A stretch of DNA of 64,000 nucleotides from RGIG9041 sp045593905 (GTDB lineage: Bacteria > Bacillota > Clostridia > Oscillospirales > QAKW01), in NCBI GenBank assembly GCA_045593905.1, contig JAZNXL010000015.1:1-64000 (forward strand), in the 5' to 3' direction. Positions 15,850-23,725 of this stretch are shown here, in pieces; position 1 is the first letter of the stretch; each line of letters starts with the position of its first letter. A program made the translations under genes and the position numbers. The notes under the pieces were generated by a model that was given only the letters and a program-made list of their open reading frames with translations, was not told the origin of the DNA and did no database searches.

Positions 15850-17181
15850 ATGAAAAAAATAGCAGCGCTAATTTTATGCGTGGTACTTTTACTATCACTT
15901 GTGTCTTGTAACAATAATCAAAACGACACTGTGACAGTACGCTTTTTAAACTTTAAACCCGAAATTGCCGATGTTTATAACGATATAGCAAAGGCATACA
16001 AAGACGAAACAGGTGTAAACCTTGTGGTTGATACCGCGGCGAACAATACCTACGAATCAACTCTTGCGGCGCGTATGGGCACAAGCGAAGCGCCTACAAT
16101 CTTTCAAATTAACGGTCCTCGCGGTTATGCAAACTGGAGTGACTACTGCAAAGACTTATCAGAGACTGAGCTTTACAAGCATTTAAACGACAAGTCTATT
16201 GCAATTGAAAAAGACGGCAAGGTTTACGGTGTTCCGTATTTGATTGAGGGCTACGGCATTATTTATAATACCGCTATTACCGACAAGTACTTTGCCCTTA
16301 CAGATAGACAAACTGACGTAAACTCAATGGACGAGGTAAACAGCTTTGAAAAGCTTTCAAAGGTTGTAACCGATATGCAAAAGCACGCAAAAGATATTGG
16401 TATTGACGGTGTTTTTGCGGCCACATCTTTAAAATCGGGCGAGGACTGGCGTTGGCAAACACACCTTGCAAACGTGCCTGTTTTTTACGAGTTCAAAAAA
16501 GGTAACGTTGACCTCACAGGTGATAAAACAAAAGAGATTGCTTTTGAGTATGCAAGCAATTATAAAAATTTGTTTGACCTTTATATAAACAACTCGACTA
16601 CCGATAAAAAACTGCTCGGCTCAAAAATTGTTGACGAGTCAATGGCAGAGTTTGCGCTCGGCAAGTGTGCAATGGTGCAAAACGGAAACTGGGCATGGTC
16701 GCAAATAAAGGGCATTAGCGGTAATACTGTAAAAGAAGAAAATATTAAGTTTTTACCGCTCTATATGGGTATTGAGGGCGAGAACGAGCAAGGCCTTTGC
16801 ATAGGTACCGAAAACTTTATTTGCATTAACTCAAAGGCAAGTGAGGCCGAGCAAAAAGCAGCAGAGGACTTTTTATACTGGCTGTTTTCGAGTGAAACAG
16901 GTAAAAAGTATGTAACCGAAAGACTTGATTTTATAGCGCCATTCGATACCTTTACCGAACAAGAAATTCCCAGCGACCCGCTTGCGCGCGAGATTATTGC
17001 GTGGTCAAAGCGCACCGATGTTGACTCTGTTCCGTGGAACTTTACACTGTTTCCAAGCCAAGAGTTTAAAAACACCTTTGGCGCATCACTTTTGCAGTAT
17101 GCACAGGGCACACGTGAATGGAAAGAGGTTGTAAACGATGTTAAAAACAGTTGGAAGAGCGAAAGCGCAAAGCTGAAATAA
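15850..17181 (+). CDS. Carbohydrate ABC transporter, extracellular solute-binding lipoprotein
   Basis: A 443-residue family 1 binding protein. The ATG at 15850 is chosen over a GTG at 15841 because the AAAGGAG site overlaps the latter. The signal peptide ends in the lipobox LVSC (Cys20). The mature part has the usual two-lobed pattern: MGTSEAPTIFQINGP, KVYGVPYLIEGYGIIYNT and a C-terminal tail rich in tryptophan. Two permease genes follow at 1 base and with a 4-base overlap. The substrate is probably an oligosaccharide, but sequence alone does not say which. Confidence 0.92.
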   Translation: MKKIAALILCVVLLLSLVSCNNNQNDTVTVRFLNFKPEIADVYNDIAKAYKDETGVNLVVDTAANNTYESTLAARMGTSEAPTIFQINGPRGYANWSDYCKDLSETELYKHLNDKSIAIEKDGKVYGVPYLIEGYGIIYNTAITDKYFALTDRQTDVNSMDEVNSFEKLSKVVTDMQKHAKDIGIDGVFAATSLKSGEDWRWQTHLANVPVFYEFKKGNVDLTGDKTKEIAFEYASNYKNLFDLYINNSTTDKKLLGSKIVDESMAEFALGKCAMVQNGNWAWSQIKGISGNTVKEENIKFLPLYMGIEGENEQGLCIGTENFICINSKASEAEQKAAEDFLYWLFSSETGKKYVTERLDFIAPFDTFTEQEIPSDPLAREIIAWSKRTDVDSVPWNFTLFPSQEFKNTFGASLLQYAQGTREWKEVVNDVKNSWKSESAKLK

Positions 17182-17182
17182 T

Positions 17183-18025
17183 ATGGAAAAGCGACTTAAA
17201 AAATATTTTTTTGTATTTATGCTGCCAATTCTTACGGCGTTTATAACTGTATTTATAATTCCGTTTTTAATGGGAGTATACCTTTCGTTTTGTAAGTTTA
17301 CAACAGTTGATAACGCAACCTTTACAGGCGTTTCAAACTACCTTGCAATTTTTAAAGACGAGGGGTTTTTAAACTCGCTGTGGTTTACTGTTAAGTTTAC
17401 TTTCGTATCGGTTATAAGTGTAAATGTAATAGCCTTTACACTTGCTCTTGCGCTAACTCGTGGGCTAAAAGGCTCAAACTTTTTCAGAACTGTGTTTTTT
17501 ATGCCAAATCTTATTGGCGGAATAGTGCTTGGCTATATCTGGAACCTTATAATCAACGGTATTTTAGGTGTTTTTGGCGTTGATATAACCTATAGCGCAA
17601 CCTATGGCTTTTGGGGGCTTGTTGCGGTTATGAACTGGCAGCTTGTAGGTTATATGATGGTGGTGTATATTGCAGGTATTCAAAGCATACCCACGTCACT
17701 TACCGAGGCATCGCAAATTGACGGTGCATCGCCTTTTCAGTCTCTTACTAAAATTATAATACCAATGATAATGCCCTCGGTTACAATTTGCACCTTTTTA
17801 ACACTCGCAAACTCGTTTAAACTGTTTGACCAAAATCTTGCGCTTACTAACGGCGCGCCTGCAAAGGCAACTACAATGATGGCGCTTGATATTTACAATA
17901 CTTTTTACAACTCGGTAGGTCAGCAGGGAATAGGTCAGGCAAAAGCGGTTGTGTTTGCACTTATTGTTGCGGTGATTGCGTTTTTACAGTTAAAAATAAC
18001 AGGCAGCAGGGAGGAGCAGTTATGA
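17183..18025 (+). CDS. Carbohydrate ABC transporter permease (MalF type)
   Basis: A 280-residue membrane protein with about six helices, starting 1 base after the binding-protein gene. The cytosolic coupling loop carries an EAA motif (LTEASQIDGASPFQSLTKI) that docks on the ATPase. No ATPase gene lies in this operon, so the importer probably borrows a shared MsmK-type ATPase encoded elsewhere, as is common in Firmicutes sugar importers. Confidence 0.92.
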   Translation: MEKRLKKYFFVFMLPILTAFITVFIIPFLMGVYLSFCKFTTVDNATFTGVSNYLAIFKDEGFLNSLWFTVKFTFVSVISVNVIAFTLALALTRGLKGSNFFRTVFFMPNLIGGIVLGYIWNLIINGILGVFGVDITYSATYGFWGLVAVMNWQLVGYMMVVYIAGIQSIPTSLTEASQIDGASPFQSLTKIIIPMIMPSVTICTFLTLANSFKLFDQNLALTNGAPAKATTMMALDIYNTFYNSVGQQGIGQAKAVVFALIVAVIAFLQLKITGSREEQL

Positions 18026-18903
18026 AAAAACACTCGTACAAGTTTGCGCTTTACCCAATGCTTGTTATTGCGGCGGCGGTGTTTGTTGCGCCAATAATAA
18101 TTGTTTTATACAACTCGTTTAAAAACAAGCTGTATATTATGAGCTCGCCGTTTAGCTTTCCGAACGCAAACACCTTTGATTTAACAAACTATACACGCGG
18201 TATTGTAAACTCAGGCTTTTTCGGCAAGTGGTTTTCGTCGCTTGTTGGCGTTTATACATCAAGCAGTGTGGTGGGCGCGTTCGGGCGCTCGGTGTTTATA
18301 ACCGTGTCGTCGGTAGCGGTGTTGGTGCTTTTTTCGTCAATGGCGGCGTGGTATATAAACCGTTCAGGCTCGAAACTGTGCAGGGCTATATATTACCTGC
18401 TCGTGTTTAGTATGGTAGTGCCGTTTCAAATGGTAATGTATACAATGACCTCGGTTGTAATGAGCGCATCGCTTAATAACCCCGTAGGTATTGTGTTTGT
18501 TTACCTTGGCTTTGGTGCAGGGCTTTCGGTGTTTATGTACTCGGGGTTTGTAAAAAGCGTACCGCTCGAGATTGAAGAGGCGGCAATGATAGACGGCTGC
18601 AACCCTATTCAAACGTTTTTTAAAATAGTGTTTCCTGTTTTAAAGCCGATAACGGTAACTGTTGCAATTTTGCAAACAATGTGGGTGTGGAACGACTATT
18701 TACTGCCTTACCTTGTGCTTGGCTCAAAGTATAAAACAATACCCGTTGCCGTTCAGCTTGCAATGCAGGGCGCATACGGCTCGGTCGACTGGGGCTCGTT
18801 TATGGCAATGCTTGTTGTTGCAATAATACCTATTGTGGTATTTTACCTGTTCGGGCAAAAGTATATTATAAACGGCGTTGTGGCAGGCGCAGTAAAAGGA
18901 TAA
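18022..18903 (+). CDS. Carbohydrate ABC transporter permease (MalG type)
   Basis: A 293-residue membrane protein overlapping the first permease by 4 bases (ATGA). It has about six membrane helices and an EAA loop (EEAAMIDGCNPIQTFFKI). Compared with typical MalG proteins it has a longer first outer loop (residues about 35-75). It forms the channel heterodimer with the previous gene product. A terminator shared with the convergent trmD gene follows. Confidence 0.92.
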   Translation: MKKHSYKFALYPMLVIAAAVFVAPIIIVLYNSFKNKLYIMSSPFSFPNANTFDLTNYTRGIVNSGFFGKWFSSLVGVYTSSSVVGAFGRSVFITVSSVAVLVLFSSMAAWYINRSGSKLCRAIYYLLVFSMVVPFQMVMYTMTSVVMSASLNNPVGIVFVYLGFGAGLSVFMYSGFVKSVPLEIEEAAMIDGCNPIQTFFKIVFPVLKPITVTVAILQTMWVWNDYLLPYLVLGSKYKTIPVAVQLAMQGAYGSVDWGSFMAMLVVAIIPIVVFYLFGQKYIINGVVAGAVKG

Positions 18904-18911
18904 ATAAAAAT

Positions 18912-18942
18912 AAAAAGAGAGTCTATTTTAGACTCTCTTTTA
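18912..18942. terminator. Two-way terminator between the sugar importer and trmD
   Basis: AAAAGAGAGTCTA (18913-18925) pairs perfectly with TAGACTCTCTTTT (18929-18941) around a TTT loop. A and T runs on both sides allow use from both strands. The trmD stop codon (18923-18925) is the last triplet of the left arm. Confidence 0.9.
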
Positions 18943-19612
18943 ACATATCAGGTCTGCATTTTTTAGTAATTTCAACGCTTTGCTCGTGTTGCCATTTTTG
19001 TATGTTTGCGTGGTGTCCCGAAAGCAGTATTTCGGGTACGCGTTTGCCGTTCCATACCTCAGGGCGAGTGTATTGCGGGTGCTCGAGCAGTCCGTCAAAG
19101 TGACTTTCTTTTTCAAAAGCCTCGCTGTCGGCAAGTACACCGTCAATCATACGGCTGACACTGTCTATTACAACGCAGGCTGCAAGCTCGCCGCCTGTTA
19201 GCACATAATCGCCTATAGAAATTTCTTCGTCGACAATTTCGTCAAGCACACGCTGGTCAATGCCTTCGTAGTGACCGCAAAGAATAACAATGTTATCAAG
19301 CTTTGAAAGCTCCACTGCTTTTTTTTGCGTTAAGACTTTGCCTTTTGGCGACATATAAATGGTGTGCGGCTTGGTCTTTGCGTTTTTAGTAACGTCTAAA
19401 AAGCAGTCGTAAATAGGCTGGCACTGCATAACCATACCGTAGCCTCCGCCGTAAGGGTAGTCGTCAACGCGCCTGTGCTTGTCAGTTGAATAGTCGCGTA
19501 TGTCAACTGCGTTAACGGTTATAATGTTTTGCTCTATTGCACGTCCGATAACACTCTGGCTCATTGCGTGAGTTATCATTTCGGGGAAAAGTGTTAAAAC
19601 ATCAAATCTCAT
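18923..19612 (-). CDS. trmD: tRNA (guanine-37-N1)-methyltransferase
   Basis: A 229-residue trefoil-knot enzyme that methylates G37 of tRNAs to prevent frameshifting. Conserved parts are FDVLTLFPEM at the start, YGGGYGMVMQ near 55, the SAM-binding knot (LCGHYEGIDQRV and ISIGDYVLTGGELA, about 110-145), and HPQYTRPE. Its start overlaps the rimM stop by one base. In many Firmicutes rplS (ribosomal L19) follows trmD; here the operon ends at a terminator instead. Confidence 0.97.
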   Translation of the reverse strand: MRFDVLTLFPEMITHAMSQSVIGRAIEQNIITVNAVDIRDYSTDKHRRVDDYPYGGGYGMVMQCQPIYDCFLDVTKNAKTKPHTIYMSPKGKVLTQKKAVELSKLDNIVILCGHYEGIDQRVLDEIVDEEISIGDYVLTGGELAACVVIDSVSRMIDGVLADSEAFEKESHFDGLLEHPQYTRPEVWNGKRVPEILLSGHHANIQKWQHEQSVEITKKCRPDMLKESLK

Positions 19613-20106
19613 TAAAACAGTCCCTTCATAACTTTTATAACAATGCGTTTTTGCTCAATATCAATCTCTTTTACAATATCGTCAATTTTGGGTATGAGCA
19701 CGCTTTTTTGACCGTCGCTTACCTCAAACACATCGTTTGCGCCGGTTTGGATAACGTTTGTTACCTTGCCGTAGCACTCGCCTGATTCAATATCAAAAAC
19801 CGAGCAGCCTTTTATATCTTCAATAAAAAACCTGCCCTCTTCGAGCTCTACGTCGTTTTTGTCAATATAAATCATACTGCCAACAAGCTTTTCGGCATCG
19901 TTAATATCGTTAATGCCCTCAAACTTAACAAGCGCCTGACCTTTGTGCACACGCGCCGATTTTACTGCGGTTTTTTGCGACTCGATATATAAATAGTCAA
20001 ACTCGCATAAAAACTCGGCATCGTCACAATAGGGGTAAATACGCACTTCGCCCCTGAGCGAGTGGGTGTTTACAATTTTTCCTGCTTTTAAAAGATTATC
20101 GTTCAT
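19612..20106 (-). CDS. rimM: Ribosome maturation factor RimM
   Basis: A 164-residue two-domain protein that assists assembly of the 30S head through ribosomal protein S19. The N-terminal RimM barrel (AGKIVNTHSLRGEVRIYPY ... ALVKFEGINDINDAEKLVG) is followed by a PRC-like domain (GCSVFDIESGECYGKVTNV ... VLIPKIDDIVKEID). A TTGGAG site precedes the ATG. It lies between the khpA hairpin and trmD in the standard cluster order. Confidence 0.96.
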   Translation of the reverse strand: MNDNLLKAGKIVNTHSLRGEVRIYPYCDDAEFLCEFDYLYIESQKTAVKSARVHKGQALVKFEGINDINDAEKLVGSMIYIDKNDVELEEGRFFIEDIKGCSVFDIESGECYGKVTNVIQTGANDVFEVSDGQKSVLIPKIDDIVKEIDIEQKRIVIKVMKGLF

Positions 20107-20116
20107 TTTTTTATCT

Positions 20117-20147
20117 CCAAAAAATAAAAGGAGGTTATACCTCCTTT
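20117..20147 (-). terminator. Hairpin between khpA and rimM
   Basis: AAAGGAGG (20127-20134) pairs with CCTCCTTT (20140-20147). On the minus strand it is followed by TTTTATTTTTT. It looks like an intrinsic terminator or attenuator inside the operon, reducing rimM-trmD relative to rpsP. One arm is a full Shine-Dalgarno sequence that no gene uses. Confidence 0.7.
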
Positions 20148-20159
20148 AACAAAAATTGC

Positions 20160-20387
20160 TTACTTTATTTCAAGTACAACTTTTTTTGACAGCTTAAACG
20201 AAGCTGATTTAACGATAGAACGGATTGCTTTTGCAATTTTTCCGTGCTTACCGATAACTCTGCCCATGTCGTCTGCGGCAACACTTAAGGTATATACAAT
20301 AGTATCCTCGGTTTCTTGCTCTGTAACAACAACTTCATCGGGCATATCCACAAGTGACTTTGCAAGATAGGTAATAAGTTCTTTCAT
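20160..20387 (-). CDS. khpA: KH-domain RNA-binding protein KhpA
   Basis: A 75-residue single KH domain with the RNA-binding GKHG loop (GRVIGKHGKIAKAIRSIV). The product belongs to the KhpA/YlqC family, which pairs with KhpB (Jag) and affects cell division and envelope regulation in Firmicutes. It lies directly after rpsP, its usual neighbour. The length is normal. Confidence 0.95.
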   Translation of the reverse strand: MKELITYLAKSLVDMPDEVVVTEQETEDTIVYTLSVAADDMGRVIGKHGKIAKAIRSIVKSASFKLSKKVVLEIK

Positions 20388-20427
20388 ATTTAACGTCCAA
20401 TCTGAGAATTAGTAATAGGGTTATAGA

Positions 20428-20670
20428 TTAAAGAACGCCCTCTTTTTTTAACAAAGCCTTAACTGTATCTGTGGGTTGAGCGCCGTTTTTAATCCAATTT
20501 TTAGCTTTGTCAGCATCAATTGTAACGGTTGTAGGCTCAGTGCAGGGGTTGTATGTTCCGATTTCCTCGATAAATCTACCATCGCGGGGGAATCTTGAAT
20601 CAGCAACAACAATTCTATATGTGGGTGCATGTGTTGCGCCGAGTCTTCTAAGTCTAATTTTAACAGCCAT
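20428..20670 (-). CDS. rpsP: 30S ribosomal protein S16
   Basis: An 80-residue protein with the S16 N-terminus (MAVKIRLRRLGATHAPTYRIVVADSR is the pattern over residues 1-26) and GRFIEEIGTYNP. A strong AAAGGAG site precedes the ATG. It is a structural 30S subunit protein placed between ffh and khpA, the conserved Firmicutes order. Confidence 0.98.
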   Translation of the reverse strand: MAVKIRLRRLGATHAPTYRIVVADSRFPRDGRFIEEIGTYNPCTEPTTVTIDADKAKNWIKNGAQPTDTVKALLKKEGVL

Positions 20671-20697
20671 TGTTTTTGTTCTCCTTTCGTAGTGTTT

Positions 20698-22026
20698 TTA
20701 TATACCAAATCCTCTAAGAAATTTTTTGTTGTTCTTGTTGGAATTTAGTTGCTTAAATAATTTGTTCATTTGCTCAAACTGCTTTAAAAGCCTGTTAACC
20801 TGTTCAACAGATGTACCGCTTCCTGCAGCAATTCGTCTGCGCCTTGACGCGTTCATAACCGACGGGTCTTCGCGCTCTTTGGGTGTCATTGACAAAATAA
20901 TTGCCTCAACCCTTGCCATTTGCTTTTCGTCAACGCTTACGTTTTTCATCTGCGCGCCCATACCCGGCATCATACCGAGTAGGTTTTCGAGCGGGCCCAT
21001 CTTTTTGAGCTGTTTCATTTGCTCTAAAAAGTCAGAAAGCGTAAACTTGTTTTTGAGCATTTTTTGCGAAAGCTCTTCGGCTTGCTTTTGGTCAAAAGCC
21101 TCTTGAGCCTTGTCAATAAGTGTGAGTACGTCGCCCATACCGAGTATTCGCGAAGCCATTCTGTCGGGGTAAAACGGCTCTATGTCTTCCATTTTTTCGC
21201 CAATACCTGCAAACTTAATCGGCTTGCCTGTAATGTGCTTAACTGAAAGCGCCGCACCGCCTCTTGTATCGCCGTCGAGCTTTGTGAGCACAACGCCGTC
21301 AATATCTAAAAGCTCGTTAAAGCTCTGGGCTACGTTTACTGCGTCCTGACCTGTCATTGCATCAACAACAAGCAAGATTTCGCTCGGCTTAACCTGTGCC
21401 TTAATTTGCGAAAGCTCACCCATAAGCTGCTCGTCAATGTGAAGCCTACCTGCAGTATCTATAAATACAATGTCGTTGCCGTGTTTTTTTGCGTGTTCAA
21501 TACCTGCTTTTGCAATTTTAACGGCATTTTTTTCGCCGTCGATTTTAAAAACAGGCACGCCAACTGATTCGCCGACAATACAAAGCTGACTTACAGCGGC
21601 GGGTCTGTATACGTCGCACGCAATCATAAGCGGACGTTTGTGTTGCTTTTTAAAATAGTTTGCAAGTTTTGCACAGTGAGTAGTTTTACCTGTACCCTGA
21701 AGACCTACCATCATAACGATTGTAGGCGGTGCCGACGAGATTTTAATTTTTGAAACCTCGGCACCCATGAGGGCGGTAAGCTCCTCGTTTACAATTTTTA
21801 TAACCTGTTGCGACGGTGTTAAGCTTTCGAGCACCTCGCTGCCAACACAACGCGCCGAAACGTTTGCAATAAACTCTTTTACAACCTTAAAGCTAACGTC
21901 AGCCTCAAGTAGCGCAAGTTTGATTTCGCGCATTGCGGTTTTAACGTCAGCCTCTGACAAACTGCCTTTGCGCTTTAAGTTTTTAAAAGCCTGTGCTAAC
22001 TTGTCTTGAAGACCTTCAAATGCCAT
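20698..22026 (-). CDS. ffh: Signal recognition particle protein Ffh
   Basis: A 442-residue SRP54-type GTPase that binds signal sequences of nascent membrane proteins together with SRP RNA. The N domain comes first, then the G domain with GLQGTGKTTHCAKLA (near 106), DTAGRLH, and TKLDGDTRGGA. The methionine-rich M domain (about 300-435; LLGMMPGMG and GSGTSVEQVNRLL) completes it. It follows ylxM by 9 bases; the pair is conserved across Firmicutes. Confidence 0.98.
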   Translation of the reverse strand: MAFEGLQDKLAQAFKNLKRKGSLSEADVKTAMREIKLALLEADVSFKVVKEFIANVSARCVGSEVLESLTPSQQVIKIVNEELTALMGAEVSKIKISSAPPTIVMMVGLQGTGKTTHCAKLANYFKKQHKRPLMIACDVYRPAAVSQLCIVGESVGVPVFKIDGEKNAVKIAKAGIEHAKKHGNDIVFIDTAGRLHIDEQLMGELSQIKAQVKPSEILLVVDAMTGQDAVNVAQSFNELLDIDGVVLTKLDGDTRGGAALSVKHITGKPIKFAGIGEKMEDIEPFYPDRMASRILGMGDVLTLIDKAQEAFDQKQAEELSQKMLKNKFTLSDFLEQMKQLKKMGPLENLLGMMPGMGAQMKNVSVDEKQMARVEAIILSMTPKEREDPSVMNASRRRRIAAGSGTSVEQVNRLLKQFEQMNKLFKQLNSNKNNKKFLRGFGI

Positions 22027-22035
22027 AGCTTACCT

Positions 22036-22410
22036 CTAAAAATTGTTTTCGCTTTGGCGATATTCTGCCAATTCGTTAAGTATATCGTCACAAAACTCTG
22101 CAATTTCTTTAGAGTAGCTGTGTCTTGAATTTATGTCTTTAATATTTTCGGTAAGGTTAATAACAGCAGCCGCCTTGTCGTCGACCTGAGCATACTTTTT
22201 ATAAAAGCCAAGCTTTTCTTCCATTTCTAAAAGTATTGCCTCACCGCGCTTTATCGAATCGCGTACACCCTGACGTGTTATTTTGGTGTGTTGTGCAATC
22301 TCAGCGAGTGATAAGTCTTCGTTGTAATATAATTCTAATGCATCTAACTGCTTGTCTGTGAGTATTCCGCCGTAAAAGTCCATTAACAGCGATATTTTCA
22401 GGTCTTTCAT
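22036..22410 (-). CDS. ylxM: YlxM, SRP-associated helix-turn-helix protein
   Basis: A 124-residue UPF0122 protein. It has a sigma-region-4-like helix-turn-helix (LTDKQLDALELYYNEDLSLAEIAQHTKITRQGVRDSIKRGE, about residues 17-57) and a charged C-terminal helix. In streptococci YlxM binds SRP components and modulates targeting. A good AGGAGG site and a strong vegetative promoter lie upstream. It is the first gene of the ylxM-ffh-rpsP-khpA-rimM-trmD operon. Confidence 0.95.
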   Translation of the reverse strand: MKDLKISLLMDFYGGILTDKQLDALELYYNEDLSLAEIAQHTKITRQGVRDSIKRGEAILLEMEEKLGFYKKYAQVDDKAAAVINLTENIKDINSRHSYSKEIAEFCDDILNELAEYRQSENNF

Positions 22411-22427
22411 ATTAAACCTCCTAACGT

Positions 22428-22450
22428 GTGTAAAGCCAACTGCTTTACAC
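22428..22450 (-). other. Stem-loop at the predicted 5' end of the ylxM operon message
   Basis: GTGTAAAGC and GCTTTACAC form a perfect 9-base stem with a 5-base loop. The promoter at 22457-22485 would start transcription at about 22450, exactly where the stem begins. The AGGAGG site follows a few bases after the stem. Confidence 0.6.
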
Positions 22451-22456
22451 CGATTA

Positions 22457-22485
22457 AGTATACTACATTTAATTCAATTTGTCAA
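22457..22485 (-). promoter_or_regulatory. Vegetative promoter of the ylxM-ffh-trmD operon
   Basis: On the minus strand TTGACA (22485-22480), 17 bases, then TATACT (22462-22457). The minus-35 overlaps the stop codon of the S1-domain gene. Confidence 0.85.
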
Positions 22486-23390
22486 TACCCAAAACTAGTT
22501 GAAATTACCTTTTTACACCCTTCGGGCGAGTAGTTCCAAAAATCGATATGGTCGCCATCAAAAAAGTAGTTAAAGCTATCGCGGATATGCTCGCCTTTAA
22601 TCGTGTCGACAACGGCAAGCTTAACCTTCATTTTTTCGGGAATAATGCTTTTAATGTATACGCTTACTCTGTCGCCTGCCTCAACACCGTCGGTAATTTC
22701 GGCAAGCCCTGCAAGGTTTGGCAAAAGCTCAATAAAAATACCGTAGCTTTCAACACTGCGCACAATTCCGGGTACTGTCTGACCTGCCAAAAAGCAGGCG
22801 GCATTTTGCTCCCATGTTCCCAAAAGTTCTTTGTGTGATACGTTTATTCTTTGGTTTTCATAATCAACATCGGTAACTACCACCTTAATATCCATACCTG
22901 TTTCAAGGCGTGCCGAGGGGTGCTCAATTCGTGAGACCGAAATACTGTCTATAGGTATTAGTGATACAATACCGCAACCTATATCGCAAAACGCACCAAA
23001 CTGCTCAAGATGGGTGACTCTGGCATTAAGCACGTCACCGCTTTTTATGTTTTTGAGTATGTAGTCAAGGCACTCTTTTTGCGCCGCCGCACGCGATAAA
23101 ATTGCAACGCCGTTTTCAAAGCCTGTAACCTTAAAGCAAACGGTTTTGTTAACCCTTGTTATTATGGCAACCTCTTTTACGCTGCCCTCTTTAATTCCAA
23201 GCGCCGCCTCGTTTTTTGGAATGATGGCGTCAATATTGCCAAGCTTTAAATGCAGGTTGTGGTCGCTATCGCACATAATGCACCTTGCCTCGCAAATTTT
23301 GCCCTCGTCCATTGCCCTTTGTAAACTGCCCATACTAAAGTTTGTTGTCTGATTTAAAAAGCCCTCGGGGCAGTATTCCTTGTTTTTCAT
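22482..23390 (-). CDS. S1-domain RNA-binding protein
   Basis: A 302-residue cytosolic protein built mainly of S1 OB-fold repeats: a divergent one at about 28-85, a clear one at about 118-195 (GDVLNARVTHLEQFGAFCDIGCGIVSLIP) and another at about 205-265 (GQTVPGIVRSVESYGIFIELLPNLAGLAE). It is shorter than ribosomal protein S1 and lacks the IspH fusion seen in some Clostridia. The ATG at 23390 is preceded by GGAGGG; an upstream in-frame start at 23423 lacks such a site. Likely an S1-like translation or RNA-stability factor. Confidence 0.85.
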   Translation of the reverse strand: MKNKEYCPEGFLNQTTNFSMGSLQRAMDEGKICEARCIMCDSDHNLHLKLGNIDAIIPKNEAALGIKEGSVKEVAIITRVNKTVCFKVTGFENGVAILSRAAAQKECLDYILKNIKSGDVLNARVTHLEQFGAFCDIGCGIVSLIPIDSISVSRIEHPSARLETGMDIKVVVTDVDYENQRINVSHKELLGTWEQNAACFLAGQTVPGIVRSVESYGIFIELLPNLAGLAEITDGVEAGDRVSVYIKSIIPEKMKVKLAVVDTIKGEHIRDSFNYFFDGDHIDFWNYSPEGCKKVISTSFGY

Positions 23391-23492
23391 TTTAAACCCT
23401 CCGTAAAATGTAATGTAGTACATTTTATTGCCAGAATTTAAAATTAATTACTCAAAAAATTTATGATTGCCCTTTTAATTTGTATATTAGTA

Positions 23493-23501
23493 TGTTATAA
23501 T
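23493..23501 (+). promoter_or_regulatory. Extended minus-10 promoter for DUF951-prfA operon
   Basis: TGTTATAAT (23493-23501) is an extended minus-10, 30 bases before the ATG at 23531. The minus-35 region is poor (TTTTAA at the right distance). Confidence 0.5.
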
Positions 23502-23530
23502 AATTTAGTTAAATTTTAAGGAGAGGTACT

Positions 23531-23725
23531 ATGGACGTAAAAGTAGGCGACAAACTCGTTATGAAAAAGCAACACCCGTGCGGTGCCAAGCAGTTTACCG
23601 TTTTGCGTGTTGGTATGGACTTTAAAATAAAATGTGACGGCTGCGGCAGAGAGGTAATGGTGCCTCGTGTTAAGGTCGAAAAAAATATAAAAAGCATAAT
23701 TTCATCAGGAGTTCAAAATGATTAA
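23531..23725 (+). CDS. DUF951 family small protein
   Basis: A 64-residue protein matching the DUF951 pattern: VGDKLVMKKQHPCGAKQFTVLRVGMDFKIKCDGCGREVMVPR is its body (residues about 5-47). Three cysteines (one in HPCG, two in CDGCGR) and a histidine could bind a metal. The function of the family is unknown; it is widespread in Firmicutes, often near replication or translation genes. It overlaps prfA by 8 bases. Confidence 0.92.
   Translation: MDVKVGDKLVMKKQHPCGAKQFTVLRVGMDFKIKCDGCGREVMVPRVKVEKNIKSIISSGVQND

Noticed and set aside
23405..23426. Palindrome AATGTAGTACATT upstream of the S1-domain gene
   Set aside because: Short and A/T-rich; no regulator or promoter element nearby to support an operator.
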